The notes under the pieces were generated by a model. It was not told the DNA's origin. It ran no database searches and saw nothing but the letters and a program-made list of their open reading frames with translations. Shown one piece after another: positions 26,771 to 38,214 of a stretch of 64,000 nucleotides of DNA (position 1 is its first letter; every line of letters starts with the position of its first letter). Both the position numbers and the translations under genes were made by a program. Source of the DNA: Colius striatus (lineage: Eukaryota > Chordata > Aves > Coliiformes > Coliidae); contig NC_084759.1 in the NCBI RefSeq assembly GCF_028858725.1, forward strand, positions 134,584,171-134,648,170, read 5' to 3'.

Positions 26771-29700
26771 TGTCTTTAAGTATTTTACAGTCATTTTTCT
26801 AGGCTGAAGAAAGCCTGTGCTGCCCTGGACTCTAAATCATGTAATCAGAAATATTAGTCAGAATTTGAAGTTCTTTCCCATAAATATTGTTTAATATTAC
26901 AAAATCAGTGATGACTGTTTAAAAAATAATTCAATTGATTGAAAATTAACTGATAATATTGTTAATGTTGATTCATGAGTACTCTTATTTATATGAAACT
27001 TGCTCAGGATTCCAGAATTATGGAAAAGACCTCACACTGAGTACCTAGTCACTGATCTGAGAAAATGCCAGTCTTGGTTTGCGACTGAGGAGTGGGAGAG
27101 TGAGTGGTTTTACAGATAAAAATAGTTGGTTTAAGGGCTTTTAAAAATTATTTAGAAACGATCTTTAGAAAACAAAGCTTTTCAGATTCTTGTGCTGGAG
27201 TTACTTCTTTGTAAGCAAAAGTAAAATAAAATTTTTGCTAATTATTAAATTATTTTTTGATTAAATTTGCCTTCAAAGTCTTCCTCTGACCTGCATCCAT
27301 TGCCTTATTCTAGCTTGTATAAGCAACTCAGGGTCTCACAGGTTTGATATATTATAGTTTGAGTTAAGACACATTGTTGTGAGCTCTTCTAAAACTAAAT
27401 TAATATGTTCATATTTCTTCAATTAAAACTTTAAATGCCATAGTTGATGATAACTATAGCCAAACAAATGTCATGCAAGTATTATTTGTTTGTATTATAC
27501 TACTTTTTTATCATATTGTAAAGCTTGTGTAGCTTTTACAGAAGCAATGTGTAGTTTTCAGAAATAACCTTAAGTCTGAAGACTTTCATTTTCACTACTT
27601 CAGTGAAAATAGGATGTCCTGCATCAACACGTCTCATGATAATACCCTCTCTGAAATGTTCTAATGGAGAAAACTACCATATAAATTAGTGTTTGTCATA
27701 AGTTTCTGGGGTTTTTAATGACATAGTACTGCATATCAGCGTGGATATTTCTCTTGTTTACTAAAGGAGTTTTTAAGTCTGGAACCTAGGGTAGCAAGCA
27801 TAAACATGTCAGCTTTCTGCAATTTCTTGTTAGTCTAGAGAAGTACGTCTGAGAAGTTTATCCTGTGCCTTGGGGAATTGTGTGTATTGCATCTCCTAAT
27901 TTGCCATTAATACTCAGATGCAGTCTGAGTACTAATGCACAAGAATGAAACGCTTTATTGGAGGAAAAGAAAAATTGTACACTTGCTATTAAAAATTGTA
28001 TTAGTTTAGCTTGCTGACCCACTACATTATCCACTTTTGGAACATCTGCCAGGTATGACTGTTAAGTGATTAAATGAATGGGGGCTGATTCTGCAAGGTG
28101 GTTGACTGTGAGCCTGTATTCTTGGTGCTTAAGGAGCCTTACTGAGACATGAGCTCTTGCTAAGACAAGGGCTGATGGTTTCCCCAGAAATCCTTTACAT
28201 TTATATTTTGCCAATCTTGTGTCCAGACTATTGACTTAAGTGAATTACTGCTGCTTTGTTGATTTTTACATCAAACTTCATAGCTGGTTCGTAGCTGGGT
28301 AACTGCTGGAAAGCATTGAAGTAGTCATATAGAGGAATTTATATTTATCCAAAAAGACAAGTGCTACTCATTCATGCAAGAAGATGTAAGTCCTGTCACT
28401 ATTGTCTTGTACACATATACTTTCTCCCCCAAAAACCAGAATGTTAGCCACATTTTCATAGGCACAGCTAACTAGTGCATGTTGGTCATCTCCCACAGAT
28501 GTGTTGTAGGTAGAGGTGGATTGTACATGAACAACTTAAATATGATTTAATCTGTTCAAATACTTTGGTTCTGTAGTTGTTGGCACACTTGTGGCTAGCA
28601 AGCTGTTAAAATTCTCTTTCTGTGCTGTGCCTGCTGGTTGAGCTGTGCTACTGGGATTGCTGGGTGGTGTGAGTCTTACCTGGAGGCATGCAAGCAGCAG
28701 AGGCTGCAGAGGCCTACCTTGGGGTGTCTTGATACAGCCATACGGCCCTTTGCAGACATCATTGCACTGCCACATGGAAATGGACTGGTTGGGGACCACC
28801 CCCATGGCTATTCCAGGGCTGGATTCCCTTTGGACTGGTCAGCAGCCTGAACACAAACTGGATCCACAAACTGCTGTCCTTACTATAAAGGCATGTGTTT
28901 GTGTCTGTGTTCTTTAGGCTGCAAAAGCTACTCTGGTTACCTTGCTGCTCACTGTGCCAGAGGAGTGTTCATGGTGATTGGTGGTTTGGCTGCTCTGTGT
29001 ACTGGGTGACTTCTATACCTTCTGTTCAGAGTTCATTAGAACAATAGGTAGCTGCTACATACCATGTCAGCAAGAACACACAAGAACAGGAGAGTTACCC
29101 TGTGAGTTGTTCTTCCTAGACAGCTTTGTGAAACTCTATCTCTAGAGTTGTAATGTCAATGATTTGAGGTTCTTTGGTGATCCACCTTTTCCAGTAGAGT
29201 CCTGGAAGGGAATTCTGGAACAGGCATTCTGTATGTATCTCCTTTCCTTTCTGTCTGGTTGTAGCTGTGGTACTTGGATCCTATTTCATACTTTACTTTC
29301 AGGCTCAAGGAGGATTTTCTCAATTCTGAAGCAGTTTACAGGTTATAATTGGAAGTTATGGATTAATTATCTTAATCCATAATTAAGTTATGGTTTAAAT
29401 TTTCTGTATATATTAAAGGATTTTGAAGTATTTGAAAAGTTTTTAGAAATTCTTTTATACATTTTTTTCCCTGTGGTCCTTGAACTGTCATTGATGAAAG
29501 CAGATGAAATAGTTTCGCTGCAAGAAAACAAGCATGTAACTTAAAAATGTATTTTTAAAAGTACATTACACAATTATCTAACAGAGTTTAAGGTTGGGTA
29601 GCTACTGTTGCCTTTATAAATGCTACATATAATGCTTTTAATGGAAACACTAAAAAAAGTTTTGAGATATTAAGGAGAGAGGCACTGTCAGACATGAAAG

Positions 29701-30581
29701 AGGGACAATGACAGGATGCAGTTTTTGAAAATAGGAATCTAAAATTTCAAGATGACATAGAGACTCAATGGTTGTAGCATCTTTGAATCTTAATGGAACG
29801 TGTTTTGTGATGGCCCTGACAGGCCTCTTCTATATAAATTTTGTGTTTATAAATCCAAAGAAACATAATGGAGTTAGTTTTATTCAGTACTGGTTGTGAC
29901 CCCTCATTTCAACCAGCATCAGCTTGGTGTAAATGTTCTTGTTCTGACTTTTACAGGGATATCACTCTATCCACCTCATCTCTAGGTTACTTTTACATGC
30001 TTTACTTGGCATTTTGTTCTAATACTTAGTTTCAGGGTTCTAATTTTACTGCTGCCTCTTTGTCAGGTGTAGGTTAAGTATTTAAATTTCTGTTTGAAAT
30101 TGAAAAGTGGTAAAATCACTAACTGCTTATGACCTTTCTTTTCTAAGTAGTAAGAATAGTACATTCTAGTACAAATTGCCCATTTGTAGATTTTCTCCTA
30201 GTATCATCTAAAAGTTCTTATGACCAGGGCAATATCCACAGACTTTCTTGGTGGTTATACTCTCTTGGTAATGGGGAGGGAATTGGTATTTTGGTGGCTG
30301 GAAAGGTGGTATGGTGTGAGGCAGTCTCAATGACCTAGAATCCTCCTCTTGGGAAGTAAGGGGTACCAAAGATGGCATTCATAACTGAGGTGAAGGTGAA
30401 GCCCTGCACTCATGGACAGGTGTTTTGCAAGGTTTCAGGGCATCCAGTTCCATGTCACTGTGACTTAACTGAGAGTTTCCCTGAAACATCACAGACTATG
30501 ATCCAGGAACCTTGCTGTGATACTTCTAAAACTAGTAAACTGATATTATCAGAACCACCCTGACAGTGGCACAAAGACCAC
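26771..30581. other. Intergenic region between INTS13 and the DAG1-like pseudogene
   Basis: About 3.8 kb of AT-rich sequence. I see no convincing exon, RNA gene or young repeat. I searched the minus strand here for a transmembrane segment and proline-rich PPxY tail that would complete the dystroglycan-like gene and found none. Confidence 0.6.
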
Positions 30582-31258
30582 TTAGTAAGGCAGATGGGGG
30601 CTTCTGGCTGTGGAGTTGTTCTTGTCTTGAAGTGTAGGTAGGGTGCTGTTGAAAGACCCATCCAAGGGCTTTGTAGTGGGAAAGCAGGCTTTACTATATG
30701 AAATGTTGAAAATGGCCTCAATTTTGTATTCTGGCAACGTTGCTTGGACAAAGCGTGGGCTCATGTAGCCACCCGGCACTCTGAGTTTCTCCAGCACTTC
30801 CTGGGTTTCCGCTGTCGCGCACCACCGTGAAGAGCCATTGGCAGTTGTACACAACGAAATGTTACACCAGGAGATGAGCGTGGACCCAGATTGGAGAGCG
30901 GTCACCATGATGTCTTTGGGACTGCTGGAGTTCAAATAGGAGAGCTTTTCTAGAAACAAACTGATTCTTTTCCTCTGTCTCAGGAAAGAGTAATAGCTAT
31001 TTCTTGTTCTGATGGTGTAAAAGTAGCATGGCATGTTGGTGGTCTTCAGAAGCTCAATGGTGAAGGATTCCCAGGCAGTCAGTCCTCCTGAATCTGTGGC
31101 AGACAGCACAGACTCCTGAGGTGAGTACTGGAAATCAATATCAAGAGGATAGACTTGCATGATTTGCTGAGATGTGTTAAACTGCAGCCAGCTTTCCAAT
31201 CCCAGTGGAAAGCCGTCAGCTGGAATGATTTGTAGAGATAACTGTGTCGAGTTGCCAT
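30582..31258 (-). pseudogene. DAG1-like block E: second cadherin-like domain and SEA-like segment
   Basis: An open frame of about 225 codons after an AAG acceptor at 31260-31259, in the phase left by block D. DGNSTQLSL...LGLESWLQFNTSQQIM aligns with DAG1 TTTDKLKL...VGEKSWVQFNSNSQLM, and LSATDSGGLTAWESFTIEL with MHATDKGGLSAVDAFEIHV. Further on, IMVTALQSGSTLISWCNISL matches the DAG1 SEA-type segment containing the Gly-Ser autocleavage bond; the GS is at 30887-30882. PEYKIEAIFNISYSKAC matches PDFKATSITVTGSGSC. The frame ends in TAA at 30584-30582, where DAG1 would continue into its transmembrane helix. Confidence 0.8.
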
Positions 31259-31449
31259 CTTGTCGTAAAATATGTCAGCAGGTAAAGGAAAAAAGAGGAG
31301 GCATCGGATAGTTGCAGTTAGTTTAATGGAATGAATAACCTTTGGGGAAGTGTTTGCTTGCCCTCTAGAGAGGAGGGAGAAATGGAGAGGAAAGAATTAC
31401 GAGAGAAAATTAGCTATCTGATACTGAATGATAGCAAAGAAATCTCATC

Positions 31450-31700
31450 AGCCTCATAGGATTATGGAGCATGTTGGCCAGAAGGAACCTCTGGAGGTCA
31501 TCTAGCCAGCCTCCCACTCGGAGCTGCAGCCAGTAGAAATGACATCAAGCGTGGCTTTGCCTAGCTGGGTCTGAAAAACTTCTGAGGATGAAGGGTCCCA
31601 AGTCTCTCTAACTTGTTCCATTGCTGTGTTACCCCCAAGTGAAAAAGTTTTCCTGGTGTCTGAAGCTCCTGAGATGCAGTTTTGTGGCAATTGCCCCTTC
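31450..31700 (-). mobile_element. CR1 LINE 3' fragment, antisense
   Basis: Reads as the reverse complement of a CR1 3' end. It opens with TCATAGGATTATGGAGCATG, goes on with GAAGGAACCTCTGGAGGTCATC and TAGCCAGCCTCCCACTCGGA, and has CCAAGTGAAAAAGTTTTCCT further in. It is an older subfamily than the other copies. It lies just upstream (in minus-strand sense) of DAG1-like block E. Confidence 0.75.
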
Positions 31701-33379
31701 TTATATTAATCTACCATGTTTCAGAGAAAAGTGTTCTCTTTTTTGAGAAGTAGTGCTTCTTACAGATTTTATTTAGGGTCAACAGGGCTTCTCACCATTT
31801 TTCTTACATTGCCTCCCTTTATGATAAACATTGCAAATCATTCTGAGCTATGAAGTGAGTAACTGAGCACAACCACTTATCTACAGCAACATTTTTTAAG
31901 ACTATTTGAAGACTATATTTTTTTTCAAATACTTCCTCTGCATGAAGATGGAAATGCTTTGGTAATCTTGAGTTTCTGTAGTACCATTACATGGAAATCA
32001 CATACTAGTCCTTGGGAGACTTAGGCTGAAAATAAGTGGATGATAACTGCCTAAAATCTAATAGAGCACTGTTTTGTTGAATCACTATAAAACACTAAGA
32101 CGACCAATTTAACGTATAGTCAGAGGATAATCTCAAAAGCCATTAGTAAGGTTCAAGTTTAGATTTTAGTCTTAAACAGGTTAATTCAAAGCTAAAATAT
32201 AGAAAACAAAAGACAAATTGTCTTCACAAAATCTGCTTTATGTTATGTGAGAACTAGTACATCAGAAGCAAGCCACTTCAGCTGTTGTCCTTTCTTAGCC
32301 TGGATGGGTGGCATTTGTTTTTTCAACAGACAGGGTGCCCATCACTTCACACAGCTTCTGACCTGCAAATGCCAGTTGCAGATGCTGAGAACTGGTAAGG
32401 GAAATTCTGGACTTGCCTCATTTCTACTGCAACTTAATACTCTAAATTGTTGTCATTGATCACATTTTAACAACTTCATCTGCTTAAGCATATTAGATAT
32501 ATGTTCTTCCTAGTCTAACATATTAATCAGGTCTTGTGTAGTGCCTTTCCAAACAAAAATATCGCATTCTGGTAACTTCTACAAAGAAATATCACATATC
32601 AATGAATTTCATTCATCAGGTGATGCATTTACTACATGGTGGCAGTTAAGTATGTCTCATTTCTACTGCTTTAAACATCAAAGAATAAGGGCAGCATTCT
32701 TTCCTATTGTTTGCATTTTGTGTTATGGAAAGCTTAATATAAACTCCAAGGCCTTTCTTTATGTGATTAGATGGTGTACTAAGATCTGAGTTGGAAGCTG
32801 CCCAGCAGGAGACTGGCTGATACTTTGATACTTTACCTATCAAAGACTCCAGGGGGCTGTCATCAGGCTTTACCTTGGTTTGCCTTCATTCCCAGCACTA
32901 AAGTTTGTAGGAACCCCTGGGAGTGTGCTTGCACAAGCTGAGATCACAGAAAATGCAGAAGCTCATGACTGTATTTCCGCATGAAGTGTTGCCTTGGGAA
33001 ACAGACACAATTCCTGAAGAAACAACATGTAACTGCAAAGAATTGGTCCCAGCCCTGATGTCCAAGTGCTCCAACGTCAGATACTGAAACAGAGCTCATG
33101 TATGTGGGGATTATTAAAACATGTTATTTGTCTTTTCTACACTTTAAGATAGGGACCAATTTGAAAGATTGAGTAAAATCATGCCCTACCCTTATCCTCC
33201 TTATATATTACTTAATGTAAACACTAGGGATTCATTTTGAAGGACACAAATATTTAGGTCACAGCAGTTTGAAGGCTGCATGCATTCTAGCATAGGAAAC
33301 CACAGATACCTGGCAAGATGAATTAAAAGGTTACTGACGGGCATGTTCAGAAGTAAGAACACAGCAGTAAACTTTTTAC

Positions 33380-33520
33380 CTGGGCTTATATTCTGAAGCC
33401 CCTGTGAGACAGAAAATGGACGAAGAATCCCTACACTTTCTGTGGACCCGAGTCTTTCAGACATGGGAAACGGCAAGAGATTTGGATCCTGGTGTGATGG
33501 CAGCAGTGTCTGCATCACCT
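33380..33520 (-). pseudogene. DAG1-like block D: linker exon
   Basis: A 141-nt open segment between acceptor TTTTCACAG and donor CCAG|GTAAAA. It enters and leaves in phase 1, fitting blocks C and E. The translation (VMQTLLPSHQDPNLLPFPMS...QNISPG) has no strong match of its own. It is assigned as the stretch between the mucin-like region and the second cadherin-like domain by position, strand and phase. Confidence 0.5.
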
Positions 33521-34209
33521 CTGTGAAAATGAGAAGAGCATTACAATTTAAGAAAGGGATATTATGTTAATAATTTGCCGTAGGGTTGATAATGTAGTTT
33601 AAAAAGTTTTGTGGCATGTGATTGAAAACTGTGGCAGCATCTACCAAACTGGAAAGGACCATGAGAAGGAAGCTAGAGTTCAACTGCCCCTTTAGAGAAT
33701 GAGGGAACTCTACCCAAGCAGCTTCTCTATCTGGAGCAGAAAGGTATTTTTAACATCTCTTAATGACCTGTGTTCGCAAGACTGTTAAAAACAGTGTTGT
33801 GTTAGGGCTGTGGTGTTCATCTGTGAGCTTTGACAGATGTGTACTTGGGCACCTGATGGCAAATGTAAATATTTCAGACCGCAGTCTTGTGCTATGGTCA
33901 TAGACTTGACAGGTCTAATAAGTTCTACAAAGAAAATTATTCTGAGGGGCATTAACAAGATCAATGCATTTGACTCTGAATGCTGCATTTAGGAAGTATT
34001 TAAGATCTACAGTGTGTACCTTTTTACAGCTGTAATATATATGTATAAACCACATCATCTCTGTGGTCTAGGTATGTACTTAAGCCCAAGTCACAGATTC
34101 CTGCAGTTGGAGAAGGTGAACTATAAAGCATGTCTGGTGTAATTCTTTATATTCTATAGGATACTCAATTACTTCTGTGTCACTTCTGACAAATATTTAT
34201 TGTTCTGTT

Positions 34210-34570
34210 CTTAACAAACCCTCCACAATGTTCCCCAGAAATGTTTTATTGTCGTTGCTGAGACAAAGTGTATCTAATACCTAACTTAAATCATCTTAGC
34301 TGCAACTGGTCATTAGCACTGCTTCAGTTCCCAGGGATACTGAGAACACTTCCTTCATCTTTTCAGCAATCTTTTACATAAACCTGTATTTTTTTCCTCA
34401 GCCTTTTAGACTAATTATTTCAGTTTGTCATTTTTCTAGACCTCTGACTATCCTTGTGTTCCTTTGGAGCTTTTTCAATTGCCCTACATCTTTCCTTAGA
34501 TAGGATGGCTGAAGCTGGGTCTAATTGTTCAGCCGAGCTGTTCCTTGTACCAAGTTGAGCAAAAAATTTA
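34210..34570 (-). mobile_element. Possible old CR1 fragment, antisense
   Basis: The segment ATCCTTGTGTTCCTTTGGAG ... CAATTGCCCTACATCTTTCC has the arrangement of antisense CR1 3' sequences but is much diverged. It lies in the intron between blocks D and C. Limits are approximate. Confidence 0.35.
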
Positions 34571-34707
34571 CTTTGCTTTGCAAGGAACACTGTGGACACA
34601 TCCTAGTGCAGTGAAGTCATGTTTTTGCAGAAGGAACTGTCTCAGACTATTTTCTCACCATTCTTGAGACAGGAAAGACAAATAGAAAAGTAAAATCTTA
34701 AGCATAC

Positions 34708-36468
34708 CTGATCTACTGCTGAGTGGATAAGTGGCATGAAATGAAGTCACCAGAGGTACTTCTGCAGCATTTGGCTTGATGTCTGAGATTTTATGTGACT
34801 TAGTGATGTCTGGCAAAATCTTTGTTCCCATATCTTTGTCTGAATGCAATTCCTTTGTGCTGCTGGATAAAATACTTGCAGACTGCATCTCTATTTTGAG
34901 CATGCTGCCACCATGAGAAGAACAAAGTGTATCTGTTGGTCTGGATAGCTCAGGTATGTCAAAGCTAGAAAAGCTGACTGGTGGGGTAAGAACTGGAGTG
35001 ATATCAAGATGGGACAGAATGGTCAGGCTTGGTTCAGAAGATGCTTCAGCTTTACTAGAGAGAGTGCTGTATAACATGATAGAAAAATTAGCTGAGGCTT
35101 CAGGACTGAACTTTGGGATAGAGGGTCTATGTTTCTCTTTGGGTTACAGAAGAACCTGTGCTTTTCTCTCCTGCAAATAGAAACCTATTGGGCTGTTGGA
35201 TAGTCATAAAAGGTCTAGATAACCATTCATAGTCATTTGTGAACACTTGGCTCAGACTGCTACTTGCTAGGGCGGATGGAAACGTGTCATCGGTGGGAAA
35301 TGTGAAGTCAGACAAGGTTATACCTCTTACTGAAGCTTTTGGGAATAGTGAAGGAAGTGCTTCTGAAGAGAGGGATGCACTAAGAAGCATTTCAGGTTCT
35401 GGAAAGTGGCTTTTTGCATCATCGCTGTAATCTGGCATTTCTGACACTGACATTGCTTCTGGTAAAGACAGATCAAATTCTGTCTTGGAGGAAAATGTCT
35501 CCGTTGAGCTGTGAGGCCATTCATGAAGAGTGCTTATCACCCAAGTGTATGTGGGCCTGAAAAGTTGGTCTGTGTCTGAAATTATGTCCTGGAGGAAATG
35601 GTATTTGGATACTTCTGATTTACTAGAAAGGAAATACGAGTCTGTCTCAGGCATATGAGGCTTTGGCTGCTCTGACAGCAAGGATGTGCCAGAAACTCCA
35701 GTAGGCAGCACCTCCAGTTCAGAGAAAAGAAACATTGTTTTAGTAATCGGTGAAGGCAAAAGATTGGAAAATTAGAGTCTGCACACACAATAGATACTGG
35801 TGGGTTATTTGGCATGTCCCATGCCAAGTCATTTCTAAAGTGACCAGACTTTCTTGACATATAAGATGGATATTGGTCTGCATCTTGCACCTTGCCATCA
35901 TTACACTTTCTTCACGAAAACATGATAAACTCTGAGCAGGTGATATTGCAGGTTGTATGAGTGAGTGGCTTGGCACAGTAGAGGACAAAGGCTTAGAAGC
36001 ATCTCCTGCAGCTGATCTCTGGGTAATTCTGATTGGTTTTAAAGTAGGTGTTGGTGTGATCATTAATTGCCTACGTTGTTGTCTTGGAGCCTTCTTTTTA
36101 TAATCCCCTCTCCTAAGTATTCTCCAGCCATGTCATACCCCAGCAGCTGTGAGAGGTGACGAGAGGCAACGTTGTGTTGCAGGATGTTGATGAAGTCTTG
36201 GAGCATGGCAAACTCCCCACACTTCATGGGCCAGGAGAGTCCTACATAATGGCTCACTGTGACATTGATGTGTGCAGTGTGTTGAGCCAGCACAACTGGG
36301 CTCTGTAAGCCTCCCTGTGCCGGGCCTGGGTGCTGCAGCAGGGTCAGCAGGGAGCAATCCACGTGGAGATACCTGGCCATGACATATAGGTGGTCCTGGG
36401 CTTCCAGAGTTTCTGCTCCAGTGGAAAGAATGATTTCAGCTGAAGTGATGGGAACTTCCTTACCACAT
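34708..36468 (-). pseudogene. DAG1-like block C: alpha-DG N-terminal domain and mucin-like region, frameshifted
   Basis: The first part (36468 to about 36130) starts CGKEVPITSAEIILS after a CAG acceptor. It includes SWPMKCGEF and LSQLLGYDMAG, which align with DAG1 CAADEPVTVLTVILD, SWKLGCSL and AQLGYPVVGW. The frame then changes: the next frame gives GW, a basic RQQRRQ site and TPTPTLKP, matching the DAG1 furin site RVRRQ followed by a Thr/Pro-rich mucin start. Further open segments rich in Ser, Thr and Pro follow in three different frames, with switches near 35915, 35757 and 35115. The last one ends at an AG|GTATGC donor at 34708 with one base left over. Confidence 0.72.
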
Positions 36469-37009
36469 CTGATATTGAAAATCCAAAATTGCATTGGTTA
36501 AGAGCTGTTTATCTTCCCCCTCCCCCCTCTTCTGTGAAGATACCAGTTTGCATTTAGTCTATGATCTTAGGCACATGCATTGCTGAAAACTTTACCTCCT
36601 AGTACAAAACTTCCTCCTGCTGCATATATGAACGTTTCCCATTCCATTAACTTCAGTGAGCACTAAGTTTTATTCTGTTGCACCCTCTTTGATTCCTACT
36701 GTGTAGAACACAGCAGCATGATCTGAATTTACCAAACACTATCTTTGGAAATAATTAAGAGATATTCCAAGTCCATTAGACTTTGAATGCAGGTACTTAC
36801 ATATTAGGAAAGTACCATCAGTGTAAATAGTGTTTTGTGGAGGCAAATCAGGGCCTCACTGTGAGCCTGCCTCTCTCTCTGCTGACAGAAAAACTCCAGA
36901 TCTTAACTGGGGCAGGGAGTCTGTAAGCCACCTCTGTACAGTGGCCACAAGGAGAATCAGTGCCCCAGTACAGCTGGGCTTGGAATCTTCATGCTCATGC
37001 TTGCTGTGC

Positions 37010-37440
37010 CCTACTAGGGCTTCAAAGACAATTAAGGGAGTGGAGCATCTCCCTTATGATGAAAGGATGAGGGAGCTGGGGCTCTTCAGCTTGGAGAAGA
37101 CTGAGAGGTGACCTCATTAATGTTTACAAATATGTTAAGGGCAGGTGGCAGGAGGATGGAGCCAGGCTTTTCTCAATAATAGGACAAGGGACAATGGGTA
37201 TAAGCTGGAACACAAGAGGTTCCAAAGAAAGACAAGGAAGAATTTCTTCACTGTGAGGGTGATGGAGCACTGGAACAGGCTGCCCAGATGGGTTGTTGAG
37301 TCTCGTTCTCTGGGGAGATTCAAAACCCCCCTGGATGAGTTCCTGTGTGACCTGCTCTAGGTGGTCCTGTTCTGGCAGGGGGATTGGACTGGGTGATCTT
37401 TTGAAGTCCCTTCCAACCCTTAAGATTCTGTAATTCTGTG
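37010..37440 (+). mobile_element. CR1 LINE 3' fragment between DAG1-like blocks B and C
   Basis: Clear CR1 3' sequence: GGAGCATCTCCCTTATGATG, CTTCAGCTTGGAGAAGACTG, CACTGTGAGGGTGATGGAGC, ending CCCTTCCAACCCTTAAGATT then CTGTAATTCTGTG. It lies within the span of the pseudogene in the opposite orientation. Confidence 0.92.
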
Positions 37441-37649
37441 TACTGCTGTGTGGGAATGAAGCCCACTTTTAGATTTAACATATGCACATTCACTATTTTG
37501 GGTAGGAACTTTTTAAGCTTGTTTTGTTTTTTTTTTCCCTGAAGTCATATTTCCATGGTAGGAAAACAAACCACCCTGTCAGTTAGGGAGTACTCTTTTT
37601 TGTTTGTTTGCCTGTTTGTTTTATATCCCTCTGCCCCACATTGGAAAGC

Positions 37650-37915
37650 TCTCAGTTGGAAAAGCCATTGGAAGTCAGCCACTGGTAGATGTTTGGCATG
37701 TGGCCCAAGCTCCTCTCTCTATCCTGGAACAAGATGCTGTCCTGAACGTGGAGGGTGAAATTTGCTGCAAATTTCTGAGCAGGTGTCCTTCCAAAAGCAG
37801 CTATATTCAGCAGGTATTCTCCGCACTCTCCTCCCATCAGCAGCCCTTACAGCGTGTTTGTACTTGAGTTGAAGTCCAACCATTTTGGCAAATCTTCACC
37901 ACCGACCAAAATGAC
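37650..37915 (-). pseudogene. DAG1-like block B: first cadherin-like domain with in-frame stop
   Basis: Starts after an acceptor (CTTATGGAACAG) in the phase left by block A. LPKWLDFNSSTNTL, then a TAA stop (37849-37847), then GLLMGG aligns with DAG1 [20 protein letters not shown]; the stop replaces the Glu. The same frame then continues GEYLLNIAAFGRT...NFTLHVQDS, matching the end of the domain (HYISVSATRLG...FSIEV). The exon's 3' end is not clear; no good donor was found before the frame closes. Confidence 0.75.
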
Positions 37916-38214
37916 CTGTTCCATAAGAAGATGGCAGATGAGCAAAATTAGAGCAAAATGGTGTTACTACTCTAGTTTTATGTATTACAAGTACTAACTG
38001 AATGGAAGTCCAGGAACAGTCACAAACAATCCATTTAAAAGAATCTAGAAACCACAGTTGCAGCAAATGGTGATGGGATTTTTGCTATCAGCTCTACTTA
38101 TAATACATCTGAGGCCCTTCTTTAGAAAGAGATTTCTAATGAGTTTGGTTTAAGCATAAAACAAATGCCCATTTGCTGCAGGATTGCACTGAGAAGTGTA
38201 TTTAATAACATTAC

